Assembly (NCBI RefSeq): GCF_052857255.1
Contig: NC_135498.1
Coordinates: forward strand, 87,407,639-87,471,638
DNA length: 64,000 nucleotides
From: Amblyomma americanum
Lineage: Eukaryota; Arthropoda; Arachnida; Ixodida; Ixodidae
Direction: 5' to 3'
This document shows positions 10,357 through 21,684 of this stretch, one piece after another. The position numbers and the translations under genes are program-made. Positions within the stretch are counted from its first letter, which is position 1. Each line of letters begins with the position of its first letter. The notes under the pieces are model-generated. The model did no database searches. It was given only the letters and a program-made list of their open reading frames with translations, and was not told where the DNA came from.

Positions 10357-10676
10357 TACCCGCCGCAGTGGCTCAGTGGTTAGGGCGCTCCACTACTGAT
10401 CCGGAGTTCCCGGGTTGGAACCCAACCGCGGCGGTTGCGTTTTTATGGAGGAAAAACGCTAAGGCGCCCGTGTGCTGTGCGATGTCAGTGCACGTTAAAG
10501 ATCCCCAGGTGGTCGAAATTATTCCGGAGCCCTCCACTACGGCACCTCATTCTTCCTTTCTGCTTTCACTCCCTCCTTTATCCCTTCCCTTACGGCACGG
10601 TTCAGGTGTCCAACGATATATGAGACAGATACTGCGCCATTTCCTTTCCGCAAAAATCAATTATTATTGTTAATAA
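10357..10676 (+). mobile_element. SINE, full-length copy in tandem with the preceding one
   Basis: The head is CGCAGTGGCTCAGTGGTTAG (A box) and GGGTTGGAACCC (B box with one change). The body and an ATTATTATTGTTAATAAA tail follow. It abuts the ATT tail of the 10073-10356 copy, which suggests insertion into the earlier tail or a dimeric transcript. The next stretch, 10677-10850, holds nothing recognised. Confidence 0.88.
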
Positions 10677-10849
10677 AGAGAAAAAAGAGAGAGAACGTAA
10701 AATACGGCCATTAATTGCCTAATGGCGACATCGGCGAGAAATGATGTAACGTATGAAATGTTTAGCAGCAAAGTCTGATAAATGGCCTATGAAAGTTCTG
10801 CGAGAAAAATGCATGAAAACCACGTGCTAAATGAAATTAGAGCTTGTCG

Positions 10850-11530
10850 AGATGTTGAATTCCTTTTAATACGTCAACAAAAAGTTATTTGCATGTCTCT
10901 GTTGCCTAGGGCAGGCTAAGGGACCTAAAACACTGCCCATTGTTAGAGGCACAGGGGAGAGCTTCGTATAGTACGCACGCTCATCCACATATGCAGGGCA
11001 CTCATGCAAGACATGTTCCACAGATTCGATCGAGCCGCAGGTGTCTCAATGCGGACGGTTCTTTTCACTGAAACGGTATCGCAAGCCGTTTGCAAATGCA
11101 GCGTTCAGGCGAAGTCGGTGAAGTGTTTACAGGTGGCGAGGAATTCTGGTGGGAGTCTCGATCTGAGATGTGGGTTGAATGAGTAAAGAAATTGGTAATA
11201 ATGTGTCGGCAAGCTCCAGATCCGACGCATATGTTCTGAAGCAAATCTTTTAGTTATTTGTGACGTGTGAAATTTTGTGAGGAATGTCATAATGCATGTT
11301 AGATATTAGTGGCCTTCCCGGGCCGCTTGATCTGCTTTTCATTGGCGAAAATGACGCAGTGTTCTGGTATCCACTGAAATGCTATGCAGTGGCCTGCAGC
11401 AGTTGCCAAGTGATGTAGATAGCTGATCTCATGGGACACGAGGTGATGATTGTTTATCTTCAGCAGGTTGGACAAGATATGCAGAGATGCTATAGAGTCG
11501 GTTATGATAACCCACCGGTGGTGGTGGTGC
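10850..11530 (-). pseudogene. Older LINE: RNase H C-terminal half and zinc-finger tail
   Basis: The minus strand encodes VIITDSIASLHILSNLLK (RNase H catalytic Asp region) and FQWIPEHCVIFANEKQI (the usual WIPGH motif with Gly to Glu). Lower down is a Cys/His tail, TCGSIESVEHVLHECPAY, with CX2C-type spacing decayed. The N-terminal half of the same RNase H (YTDGST region) lies at 16860-17060, on the other side of the inserted LINE, so this element was split by it. Several frameshifts. Confidence 0.8.
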
Positions 11531-11591
11531 CGAACGTTCTTTGTTTGAGCTCTTCCACTTTTCTGCAGTTTTTTGCTTTTGTGCGTGAACT

Positions 11592-12902
11592 GTGTCCTCG
11601 TCATCCTTCGGGATGGCGGGACTACAACCCCTGCGTCCGCCCGTGGTCGCCGTTGACAGGACTGCGGCTCTACCAGGTGGCAACTCTAGTGCTGATGTGG
11701 AGCTTCCAGATTCGTCGGATCAATCCACGGTGACAGCGATGAATTCTGACAGCAGCAGCTTCACGCTTCCTGAGTCGCGCCCCCGGAAAAGGAAGTTGCG
11801 CCGGACATCGACAGCGGTTGAGTTGCCTACGAGGATTGTTGACCATCCAGGTGTCTTCTCAGTGGCCTTCGTTCCTACAACGCAGACGGCTAATCTGAAC
11901 ACCATTAACAGACAGCGGCTAACCCAGTTTTTCGACCGGGTTGTTCCGGGACAAGTCTGTGAAGTCAGAATTAATGCATGGAAGAATGTCCTGACAGTAG
12001 ATGTTACATCTCAGGCATCAGTAGACAAGCTGAAAGAAACTAGCGTCCTCGATGGCATGGCGGTCCGCTCCTACGTTGCTTACGGGAAGCGGACAACCAC
12101 TGGAGTTATCACTGATGTTGACCCGGAGATAGCTGACAAGGACCTCTGGTCGCTGATTAAATCTACGGCCCGGATTGTTGACATTCATCGTTTCGGGCCC
12201 TCCAAGTGTGTCAAACTAGTTTTTGAATCTGACGCTCTGCCATCCCACGTCAAGGTGGGCTATGTGAGGCATCCTGTCCGCCTGTATGTTCTTAAACCTG
12301 TTCAGTACCACCAGTGCAACAAGATAGGTGATGTGAGTGCTGTTTGCAAGAATGAAGTATTCTGCCATCGATGCGGCGGGATGCACCAGCATGACACCTG
12401 CACGACGGAGACTATAAAGTGCGCCAACTGCTTGGGTGCCGATGAGGCCACAGCTAAGGACTACCCTAAGCTGCAAAACGAAAGACTCATCCTGAAAAAG
12501 ATGGTGAAGGACAATTCGACCCACCAAGAAGCGGCGGCGCGTATTCATCGCCGCAAACATCGTTCCCGGCGGCGTCGTTCGGTTCCACACAATTCTAGTC
12601 CACTTGCACCACAGTCACAGGAAGTATCAGCTCAGCCGGCACAGCAGCATGAGCCTAACAACGATAACAAGACGTCTGCGGCCGTGTCCCATGTTACCGC
12701 AGTAGCTCAGTCTGATGCGTTTGTGTTACCTTCTTCCTCTGATGCTGATTGGCCTGCTCTGCCATCCAAGGAGATCGACATGGCAAGACCAAGACCGGTT
12801 GCCACTCCAGCTGACACTGTTGGCAAGCCCGAAGGTCACGATGTGAGCATAATGTTAAAAAAAGCTTGTGTGTTCAATGCGCGTGCTCCTTTCAGGCATT
12901 AA
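11592..12902 (+). CDS. LINE ORF1: Gag-like RNA-binding protein with CCHC knuckles
   Basis: A complete 436-codon frame; a second Met at 11613 (MAGLQPLRPP) is equally possible as start. An N-terminal Ser/Arg-rich part with a basic patch (RPRKRKLRR, about residue 65) precedes an RRM/Gag-like middle (FFDRVVPG..., VDIHRFG). Cys/His repeats follow at about residues 240-285: YHQCNKIGDVSAVC, CHRCGGMHQHDTC and CANCLGADEATAKDYP. The first and third have lost canonical residues (His replaced by Asp, last Cys replaced by Pro). A basic RRKHRSRRRR tract and a low-complexity C-terminus follow. ORF1 proteins package LINE RNA. The frame is open but the knuckle losses suggest decay has begun. Confidence 0.85.
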   Translation: MSSSSFGMAGLQPLRPPVVAVDRTAALPGGNSSADVELPDSSDQSTVTAMNSDSSSFTLPESRPRKRKLRRTSTAVELPTRIVDHPGVFSVAFVPTTQTANLNTINRQRLTQFFDRVVPGQVCEVRINAWKNVLTVDVTSQASVDKLKETSVLDGMAVRSYVAYGKRTTTGVITDVDPEIADKDLWSLIKSTARIVDIHRFGPSKCVKLVFESDALPSHVKVGYVRHPVRLYVLKPVQYHQCNKIGDVSAVCKNEVFCHRCGGMHQHDTCTTETIKCANCLGADEATAKDYPKLQNERLILKKMVKDNSTHQEAAARIHRRKHRSRRRRSVPHNSSPLAPQSQEVSAQPAQQHEPNNDNKTSAAVSHVTAVAQSDAFVLPSSSDADWPALPSKEIDMARPRPVATPADTVGKPEGHDVSIMLKKACVFNARAPFRH

Positions 12903-13041
12903 CACGCCAACAGCAAAGATTATTGTGCAGTTTTTAGATGCACTTGAGCTGCCCTTGGCGGCGTTGCTGTAATTCATTATGGCACAACCAAAACCCACCT
13001 CATCTGTGCCAATGCACGTGCGCCGTAGTGTAGTGGTTTAA

Positions 13042-16000
13042 TGGAATGCCCGAGGCCTACGAGGTCGTCTGAGTGACTTCCGGCAACGCGTCCACAAGTA
13101 CCGCTTCCCTGTGCTGGTTATATGTGAGCCCAACATGCCGTCGCCTTTCCGCCTTTCTGAATAGGTGCTGCTGTGGTCTCGCACAGAAGACGAAACTAGC
13201 AAAGTGTAAGTTTGCATACGCCAAGACACTGCGCTCGTCCGCCAAGTTCTACAGCCACACAACACAAACCATTACATCTGTTTGACAGTCACGCTAAAAG
13301 GACGGGTCTTTTCGATAATCGGTGCCTACATTCCACCTAGAGATGCCATTGATACTTCGTACCTATATTCAGCCATCCAGAGTTGTCCAGCTCCTTATAT
13401 CATAGTGGGCGATTTTAATGCTCATCACCCTCAGTGGGGCAGTGCTGTTATAAATAACCGAGACAGGAACCTGTTTGAATTTATGCACTCCCAGAACTTC
13501 ATCAATATCAGTGATGGTTCACCTACGTTTCTGCGTGGCACGTCGTACAGCTGCTGCTTGGATCTGACGTTTGTTTCAGCAAGTCTCCAGTTTTACGTCA
13601 GCTGGTGCAATGACGTGGAAACACATGGGAGTGACCACATTCCAACGTATGTTTGCGTCAAGTGGTACGCACCCACTACTCCGTCTCGCGTGCGATATGC
13701 AGACTGGCCTGCCTTTAGGTCGTCCGTGGAGATTTCCTGTGTGGACCACTCAACACCATCTAAAATAGAAGGCCGGATTACGTCCTCTCTCAGTGAGACC
13801 ACGCGCTATATATGTGCGCCTACGCCAGGGTCTACTATTGACGTGGAATTCGAAAGACTACGCGCAGTCCGTCGGCGCGCCGAAAGGAAATACAGAAGAA
13901 CCAAATCCACGTATGATCTTGCCTTTTGTCGCCGAGTTCAACGACAAATAAAGCGCCCCCTAGCGAGACTCGGGAGACAACGTTGGAGGCAGTTCTGTTC
14001 ATCGCTGGACCCTCGCAAACCACTGTCGCGTATTTGGCATGTAGCCAGGAGCTTGCGTTCACCCCCGCAGGAACGCTATCCTTTCCATGCCCTGTCTATT
14101 TTCCAGCGCCGTAATAATGTAGAGGTAGCAGAAGAATTCTGCAAAATGGTTGTGGGCACAACTATGGTACCTTCAACCAGTTTGGAGGCTTTTGTACCAC
14201 ATTCACCAGATGACCACTACGACATGCTATTCACGATGCCTGAACTAGAAGCTGCTCTTTCCTCGTGTAGGCGTTCATCTGCACCTGGTTCTGACGGGAT
14301 TTCGTACGCGTCCCTCTCTCACCTTGGCATGGAATGCCGAACTGTGCTGCTCAGTTACTACAATGATACATGGGCTTCCGGAATCGTTCCAGAACACTGG
14401 ATGATCAGCCGCCTGGTTGCACTTTTGAAGCCTGGCAAACCTCCTTATGAGCTTACCTCATACCGGCCAGTTGCACTAGCAAGCTGCGTCGGCAAAGTTA
14501 TGGAGCGAATGGTGCTCGCGCGGCTCGAATGGTTTTTAGAGCAGAATGCTCTGTATCCGGATATGATCACCGGGCTCCGGAGGGGACGTTCTTCGATTGA
14601 CAGCGTAATCGACCTCATATCGACAGTGGAACATGAAAAACGTAGTCGCCGACTCGTCGCTGCTGTCTTCTTGGACATCAAAGGTGCCTACGATAATGTA
14701 CTTCATGACGCCATCCTTGATGCCCTTGACGACATTGGCGTTGGCGGCCGGATGTGTTCGTGGATTGGGAGATACCTCAACGGCCGGTCTGTTTACATGT
14801 CTACGCCTGATGGGGATACTACCCGTCATCAGGTATGCCGTGGAGTTCCTCAGGGAGGAGTTCTTAGCCCAACCCTATTTAACGTGGCATTGATTGGACT
14901 GGTGAATGAACTTCCCACTAACATTCACATCAGTGCCTATGCTGATGATATCTGCATCTAGGCGTCGGGTTCGACACGTCCGCAAATGCGTGCGAGGTTA
15001 CAACGTGCCGTGTCATCTACTTCAAGGTACCTACGACGTTAGGGTTTGCACTTGGCAGCTGAAAAATGTGCTGTGGTCGCATTCACGCGCAAGTTTGTCT
15101 GCCACTACCCGGTAACTCTTCAAGGGGTTGCAATACCATACGTCTCCCACCACAGATTTTTGGGCATTATCATTGACCACGATCTGTCATGGTCGAGGCA
15201 TATAAACATGCTAAAGAAAAGACTCACTCTTTTTTGCCATGTGCTTCGCTTTGTGGCAGGCATTAAATGGGGCCCAACGGAGCGCTTCTTGCTTCGACTT
15301 TACTATACCCTCTTTATTGGCTGCATTCGTTACAAGCTTCCTGTACTCTCTAACATGAGTATTTTCTGCTTGCGGACATTAGAGAGTGTCCAAGCACAGG
15401 CGCTCAAGATATGCCTCGGATTACCACGTTGTGCCTCGAACAAAGGCACGATTGAGGAATCTCGTGCGTGCCCAATATCGGTCTACCTGTCACACGAACC
15501 ACTTCGTGTATATTTACGTGCGCTTACACGGCACCGCTGTCACCCGCTGACGAAGACTTTTGATGAGCGACCGGACAGCAGTTTTGCACGCGCACTGCGC
15601 TTCCATCGCTCCGAATTGCCTTCAGACTATGCCCTGCCGCATCATTCCTTGCAGCCCCCATGGGTAATGGCTGAGCCTTCAGTCTGCCTGCATGTCCCTG
15701 GCATAATCAAGAAGTCTGCGATGCCGGTTAGCGGACTGAACCAACTCGCACTTGCCTACATCTGGTCAGAATACCACAAATGTGTGCACGTCTACACGGA
15801 TGGATCTGCGTCTCGAAATGCATCAACAGTAGCGTTCGAAATCCCTGCACAACAGACGACCCGCAGATTCATTTTGCGACACAAGTCTAGTTCAACCGCT
15901 GCAGAGCTTATGGGCCTTCGGGAATCGATTCGCCACATCTGCGGAGAACCGCCTCAGGAGTGGTGCATTTTCACCGATTGTAAACCTGCGCTACACATTT

Positions 16001-16656
16001 TAGGATGCTTCCTACGCCACACAGCCTACCAAGCTCTGGCTCTTGATATCATTAGTCTCGTATCATTTTCTCAGGGAAATGGCCACCGTATAGTGTTTCA
16101 GTGGATCCCCGGACACTGCGGACTCGATGGAATTGAGACCGCCGACGTTGAAGCAAGGAGCGCCTTCCGCAGTGGCCTGCGTACAGCTGTGCCGTTCTCT
16201 ATAGTGGACACAACTTGTCTCCTTTCGGAATTGATGAGGAGGGCGACGGCTAGGTACTGGGCCCTGCCAGACACCCGCCATATCCGCCTTAAACGGCTAG
16301 ATCCGACGATGACCTTTTCAGTTCCTCGCGGAATACCTCGCCCTATTGCATGCGTTATCCGTAGACTACGTTTAAACGTGGCATTCACGCGCAAATACTT
16401 GCACTTAATAGGACAAGCGGACTCCCCAAAATGTACCACATGTGGCGTGCTAGAGACTATAGAACATGTTTTAGTGGCGTGTCCAGCGTATGCACGTGAA
16501 CGACTCATACTCGCATCTGCTCTGAAGCCTATGAACACATCGCTCCTTTGTGAGGATTTGATCCTCGGCGCTTGGCCAGATAGTTTTAGAACTGTAAAGG
16601 CAACGCGAGCGCTCTCACGCTTTTTGAGTGACACGGACCTTGTCTCGCGTTTGTGA
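13042..16656 (+). pseudogene. LINE ORF2: endonuclease, reverse transcriptase and RNase H, four in-frame stops
   Basis: One continuous frame starting near WNARGLRGRLSDF, interrupted only by stops at 13162, 13207, 14959 and 15040; no frameshift was found. The APE endonuclease shows YIIVGDFNAHHPQWGS and GSDHIP. The RT shows SAPGSDGIS, FLDIKGAYDN, GVPQGGVLSPTLF and YADDICI, with the third stop right after it where family members carry Trp. The RNase H shows VYTDGSASR, IFTDCKPALHIL and FQWIPGHCGL. The tail has CTTCGVLETIEHVLVAC. Catalytic residues are retained, so inactivation by point nonsense changes is recent. It may still be expressed in pieces. Confidence 0.9.
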
Positions 16657-16859
16657 TGTCAGGAAGTGTGCTTTGTTTTTTTTTTTTTGATTTTTTAAGT
16701 AGTTTTTCATCTGCCTCCTCCCATCATCATCGTCCCCCATCGTGACCTTCTTTTATCTCCTCTTCCCGTCCCCCAGAGCAGGGTAGCAGGCCAGATATTT
16801 ATTTTTCAGGCCAACCTCTCTGCATTTTCTATCAATAAACCCTCTCTTGTCTAGTCTTG

Positions 16860-17340
16860 CGCAGTATATAGGAAATAGCTTCTATAATGCCGTAAAGCTT
16901 AGCTGTCATCAAGGATGTCTTCCGCTGCAGCCAGTAAGAAAGGATATGCCTGGTTGAGGGCACATAAATGGCACAGGAAGTGATTTCTTTACTAGTTGAA
17001 CCGTCGGTGTAGATGTGGGTATGCTTCGTATTTTCCTTGGTTAAGTAGGCAAGAGTAGCTTGTTAAAGCGCTGCCTGAGGCACGCGGCTCTTTGCATGCC
17101 CACCTGGAACAAACTTCACCTTTAGAGGCGACAGTGTCCAGGAGAGAAAGGTCAGAGGTCGTAGTTTGGGCGGCTGATTAATAGTAGGGAGGGGCAAGCG
17201 CTCCACAGCTTGGTCAAAGCCAGAGTTACAGTGACAAAGGAGAACGCGGTGTAGGAAGTGCTTCGTCCCTTGGATGACATGGCGGAGATTGGTACGCATA
17301 GTTTCATGGGAGGCAATCACATCGCGGTCGTCATAAAATT
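16860..17340 (-). pseudogene. Older LINE: RNase H N-terminal half and upstream part
   Basis: The minus strand reads IYTDGSTSKEITSCAIYVPS and then KLYGIIEAISYIL toward 16862, the first half of an RNase H domain whose second half is at 10850-11530. The upstream 17060-17340 part has the basic RT-to-RNase H linker in broken frames. Strand, order and reading sense agree with one element interrupted by the plus-strand LINE. Confidence 0.78.
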
Positions 17341-17349
17341 ATTGTTCCT

Positions 17350-18515
17350 GCAGGGAAAGTCTGCAAAAGATATTCACAATGAGATATCACAAACACTATG
17401 GGAGAAGTGTCCTTCCTAAAGCACTGTCAAGAGCTGGGTTGCTCGTTTCAAGACTGTGTATTTTTCTGTTGAGAATGAGCTCCGTAGCGGACGCCTCAAA
17501 ACCTCAACAGACCAGACAACAAGCGATGCTGTCCATAAGCTGTTGCTTGAGTATCGACGAATATCCGCCAAAAAGATAGCCCAGATACTGAACAACTCCC
17601 GAAAGAGTGTTGGTTTTATTATTGCCAATATCGTAGTCATGCGCAAGCTTTCATCGAAGTGGGTTCCGAAATGTTTGATCAGTGAACAGAAGGAGGCCCG
17701 AGTTGGGGCATCGAGAGCTCTTTTGATCCTTTTTGATGCTACAAAGGACTTTTTAGATGTACTAGTGACTGAGGATGAAACATGGCTCCACATTTATTAT
17801 CCCGAAACCAAGGAACAGTCAGAGGAATAGCGCCACAGTGGGTCCCCGCAACAGAACAAATTACGCACCCAGAGATCGACGGAAAAAGTCATGGCATCAA
17901 CTTCCTACCACAAGTATAGTGTTCTGTAGGTAGACTACCTCCCTCAGGGCTGTAGTATAAGCGGAGAGCATTGCGCTGGCCTCGTAGACCAGCTGAAAGA
18001 GGCAATTAAGAAGAAAGGCCAGAAAAAGCTGAACAGTGCTATCCTTTTGTTGCGGGACAATGCACCTGCGCACATGTCCAGAGTTTTGGCTTTCAAACTG
18101 AAGACCCTGAGTTTCTAAATGGTCCACGATCCCCCTTATTCACCTAACCTATCCTTTTGTTGCGGGACAATGCACCTGCGCACATGTCCAGAGTTTTGGC
18201 TTTCAAACTGAAGACCCTGAGTTTCTAAATGGTCCACGATCCCCCTTATTCACCTAACCTATCCTTTTGTTGCGGGACAATGCACCTGCGCACATGTCCA
18301 GAGTTTTGGCTGTCAAACTGAAGACCCTGGGTTTCTAAATGGTCCACGATCCCCCTTATTCACCTAACCTGGCCCCGTTTGACTGCTATCTCTTTCCGAA
18401 CTTGAAGAAAAATATTAAAATTCGTCATTTGGATGAGATTGCTGAGGTCAAGCATGCTGCTGAAAGCTGGCATGAGGACCTGTCACGTAATGATTTTAAA
18501 CAGAATTGAAATGTT
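17350..18515 (+). pseudogene. mariner-type transposase, broken
   Basis: Pieces of a mariner transposase in order: a helix-turn-helix region (SGRLKTSTDQTTSDAVHKLL; ISAKKIAQIL; SRKSVGFII) at 17470-17640, VTEDETWLHIYYPETKEQS at 17765-17824 (first catalytic Asp), LLLRDNAPAHMS near 18050-18085 (second Asp), and PYSPNLAPFDCYLFPNLK near 18355-18405 (third Asp, D34D style). Stops follow KEQSEE (17828) and interrupt the central part. The region with the second Asp is triplicated (18041-18370). Terminal inverted repeats were not identified. It sits between two LINE remnants. Confidence 0.88.
18041..18370 (+). repeat. 110-bp tandem triplication inside the mariner gene
   Basis: Three copies start with ATCCTTTTGTTGCGGGACAA at 18041, 18151 and 18261, with period 110. 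Copies 1 and 2 are identical; copy 3 differs at two positions (GGCTTTC to GGCTGTC, and CTGAG to CTGGG). 110 is not a multiple of three, so the array shifts the frame. Confidence 0.97.
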
Positions 18516-18731
18516 GAAAAAAACTATGTAACAAGTGCATCACTGTGAGGATGTAATATTTTGAAGATAAGTGTACTTTCAAAACTCTGGCTCTTTTCTT
18601 TCTGTGCAAAGCCGGGAGCTTTTCAGCACCCCCTCTCTTACACTGATAGCTGTTCACTTCAATGCGCACCCAACAAATAGGAGTTATTAAAATTTAGGAA
18701 GAAAGAAGACTCTCACACTGTGAATGTAATT

Positions 18732-18745
18732 GGGGGGGGGGGGGG
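18732..18745. repeat. Poly-G tract
   Basis: An uninterrupted run of G at the 5' border of the LINE remnant that follows. Similar G or C runs occur near 25650, 47050 and 55470. Confidence 0.9.
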
Positions 18746-20110
18746 AGCACAAATTCTAGAGGTGCTACTTGAGAAAATCTTAGGCCTGTTAATAGACGCC
18801 CAGTGCAGCAAGGCGGAAATGGTTAGGCGATTGTAGGCAACAACTGATCAAGTGGCGAGAATGACTGGTAGGGTATGAAGCCACAAGCCTGGACTTAAAG
18901 AAAATATACCGTAATATTAACGCAGGCTTTTATTGTTAGCAGAAGTGCTTACACAGCATTGTGTCTTAAATGGATGAAAAGTGAGAACAAGCTGGACGTG
19001 ATAATGAGCAAAGTATATCAAAGAGCACTTGGTACCCTGGTCAGTGCGGGAAAAGAAATATGACTACACATGGGCATTCACAATTCTGTAGATGAAATTA
19101 TTGAAGGTCATTCCATATCGCAGAGGATACGGATGTCAGGAAGCAGGGCAGGAAGGGACGTACTCGATAGACTAGGGCTCCCATGCATTTGGTCTACGGT
19201 GGACAGTGAGCACTTGGGAGATCAGCTTAGAAGCAAGATCGAGGTACAGACAATTCTGAGAAATATGCACACCGCATATCACAAGGAAAGAACAAAGGAT
19301 AGGGCGAACGCGATCAGGAGACCATGGGGCGCGATGGAAGGGGCAATTTACGTGGACGCGGCAGGACCGGTCAACGGGATATAACGATAGCATGCATGGA
19401 CGCGCAAGGGAAGACAGTTAATGGGGCATCAATTCGATGCCAGGGAATTGTGCAGGCTGAGGAAGGGGCGATGGTTTCCGGAAAGGTCTCGTGTGTAATT
19501 ACGGGTGCCCAGACTGCATGTCGTTAACCATACAAGACGAAGGATTGGTAAATACGCTAACAGAATACTCATAAATAAAAAAGCTAGAGACCTTAAATTC
19601 ACAGTCATATGGACTCCAGGACACTGTGCGGAAGTTGGAATCTAAAGCGTTCACGCCGCTGCCCGCGCGCTCTTACCCCAGGTCCCTCAACAATCGCAGA
19701 AACATCATTTTTATGAGCCACTAAGATCTACAGGGATTTACTCCGAAATTTCAGATTAACGTCGAAAGTATGCGCCGAAGGGCACAAAAATCTAAACAGG
19801 GAGAAAGGGGTCATTTTGAGAACATTGCAATCAAATACTTATATAAATCCTGTCCAATTTCGCAATATGTTTCCAAATTCGTACGATCCGCATTGCGCCT
19901 TCTGCGGTGAAGTTGCGAACTTATAGCATATGGCATGGGCATGCCATAAAACCCAGCTATGCCAAGAATCAATAACCCAACAACTGAGGACTGGGAGGCG
20001 GCGCTGGATCCAGCTCACATTAATTCGGACGACCAGCTTTGCTGCAGTGAAGCGGGCCAGAGCGGCTGCAAAATCCTATGGGCTCCTGGAATGAGGGCCC
20101 ACCTAACCAT
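18746..20110 (+). pseudogene. LINE 3' half: RT thumb, RNase H and Cys/His tail
   Basis: The plus strand reads ILGLLIDAQC-like text at 18775-18800, GTLVSAGKEI and MGIHNSVDEIIEGH at 19030-19110, AIYVDAAGPVNG near 19345 (RNase H start), TVIWTPGHCAEVG near 19605 (RNase H end), and CAFCGEVANL...HMAWAC near 19893-19950 (CX2C and His/Cys tail). The closing AAKSYGLLE near 20065 is a usual C-terminus of this LINE group. Multiple stops and frameshifts. The RT core is absent. The same RNase H type occurs at 59.2-60.0 kb. Confidence 0.8.
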
Positions 20111-20985
20111 TATATACACTAAATGTTTTTCCTCTTTCTCACTTAATCGAGAGCAGAACTTAACATTAGTGCAATATCCTCGCCAGACGGGCCGGCGACT
20201 CAGGAAAGCAAAACCATGAGCCAATGAGGCTAAACACATGCTTTCGCAGGTCTACTTGGTTTAACTAAGTAAAAATGCTGCCATTTTTCCTTACTCCGTG
20301 CCTACATACACTTCTGAGTACAGCTCAGGCACTATGGAGGATTGACCCTGCATTATAGGCACATTCAGGACTCCATACAGCCCATCTTCAGAATTATTGA
20401 AGAGTCTAGAAAGCTGGTGCTTAAAGACAAGACTGGAGCCATCAGTTGCACCACCTTCCTTCGTGTGCTTCTGAGAAATAATGTTTTAAGCTTTATTCTA
20501 AAACAATCAGAATACTGAAAAGCGTACACGGAATTTTTTGCCACAAATAGCTGAGAAATGTGCCAGGCTCCGTAGCTGTTTGCCCTTTCAGCAGTGATCA
20601 AATGAGAACCAATCCTTGAGCTTAAAGGCACGATCCCAGATTGCTAATGCCTTTTTTTTTATTGGCTAGCTAACTGAACACGCTGGAAAGCTAGACGTAG
20701 TCCACGACTGCAGAGTATCTATAATCGTGGGACCAGGATTCGAACAAAACACACGCATTCAACGAAACTTTGTTTTGCGGTATTTCACGAGATTATTCGA
20801 ACAAAACACGCAAGCTTCTCCTGCCTATAGTAGCTGCCAGCTATGAAACGAGGCATTCATGAAGACATTGGATACACAGGGCGCTGCACCTACGACTTTC
20901 CATAATGTTTAAAAATAGGCCTTATGAGCTAAAAGAGCGCTTTCTTCGGCATGCTTCTGACCGCGGTGCTGTATATCATTATACA
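20111..20985. other. Unassigned spacer
   Basis: No coding motif recognised. A short direct repeat built on CGAACAAAACAC occurs at about 20742 and 20799. Confidence 0.3.
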
Positions 20986-21393
20986 TGCTAACTAGCAGGC
21001 TGTTTAACTAATAATGAAGAGTTATGTTTTTTAAACACTACTTTTTAGGCTTCCTAATTATTGAGAGGCGAGTGGCCCGTCATAAATAAAAACCATATAA
21101 GTTATTAGAATTTAGAAAATGTGGCCACCAGCAGCGTTCTGCTGAAAGAAATTTACAAGTTACGTGCACTGGCGAGGTTGCTTTGCCTGCAAGGTTCTTC
21201 AAACCGCATGGATTTCGGCGGGATGCTGCCAGAATTTGTTAGGCCTCAGCACCGAGGGCAACTTTGTTTTCGAAACTCTAAAAACGTATTGATAATGCTT
21301 ACGATATTACACGCTTCTCAGTCAATCAGGACTCAACAGTAACAATTAAAAAGTTAACGATTCAATAATAGCTAACGAGCCTGCTAGTTAGCA
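20986..21393. mobile_element. MITE-like element with terminal inverted repeats
   Basis: The ends TGCTAACTAGCAGGCT (20986-21001) and its exact complement (21378-21393) are followed inward by weaker inverted similarity for about 50 bp. The 408-bp interior is AT-rich and has no transposase. It looks like a non-autonomous DNA transposon. The superfamily is not determined because no clear target duplication was seen. Confidence 0.7.
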
Positions 21394-21684
21394 CGCCTTA
21401 GCGTCCGTTCCTGGAAGCCTCCCTGAATCATAGATAAAGAAAATCCGCATTGAGGAGAGGCTCTTTGGCATTTTCTTTGGCTAATTTATATGTATTGAAA
21501 TTTTTTATTGTATTCCCTTTCATAAATAAATTTGTTGTTTGATAACTCTAGATCTGAAATTTAAAACAGCATTCCACGGGGAAATTTCATCTCTTATAAT
21601 GTAAATTTGTCAAATCTGTACATGTTTTAAATTTTCAGCTAAAGAAGTATTGTTTTTAAAGCACGCTCTTCTTTAAAAATATAA

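Larger units (their letters stand above)
11535..16858 (+). mobile_element. Nearly full-length I-type LINE nested in an older LINE
   Basis: It has the standard two-ORF layout: ORF1 with zinc knuckles (11592-12902) and ORF2 with endonuclease, reverse transcriptase, RNase H and a Cys/His tail (13042-16656). A 3' UTR of about 190 bp contains a T-run at 16676-16689 and AATAAA at 16834-16839. The ends are set by the points where the flanking, opposite-strand LINE stops and resumes (about 11530 and 16858). I could not find a clear target-site duplication. An RNase H after the RT is characteristic of the I superclade. Confidence 0.88.

Noticed and set aside
18041..18370. CRISPR-like array or satellite
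   Set aside because: Three adjacent units without spacers, lying inside a mariner gene; it is a local tandem duplication.
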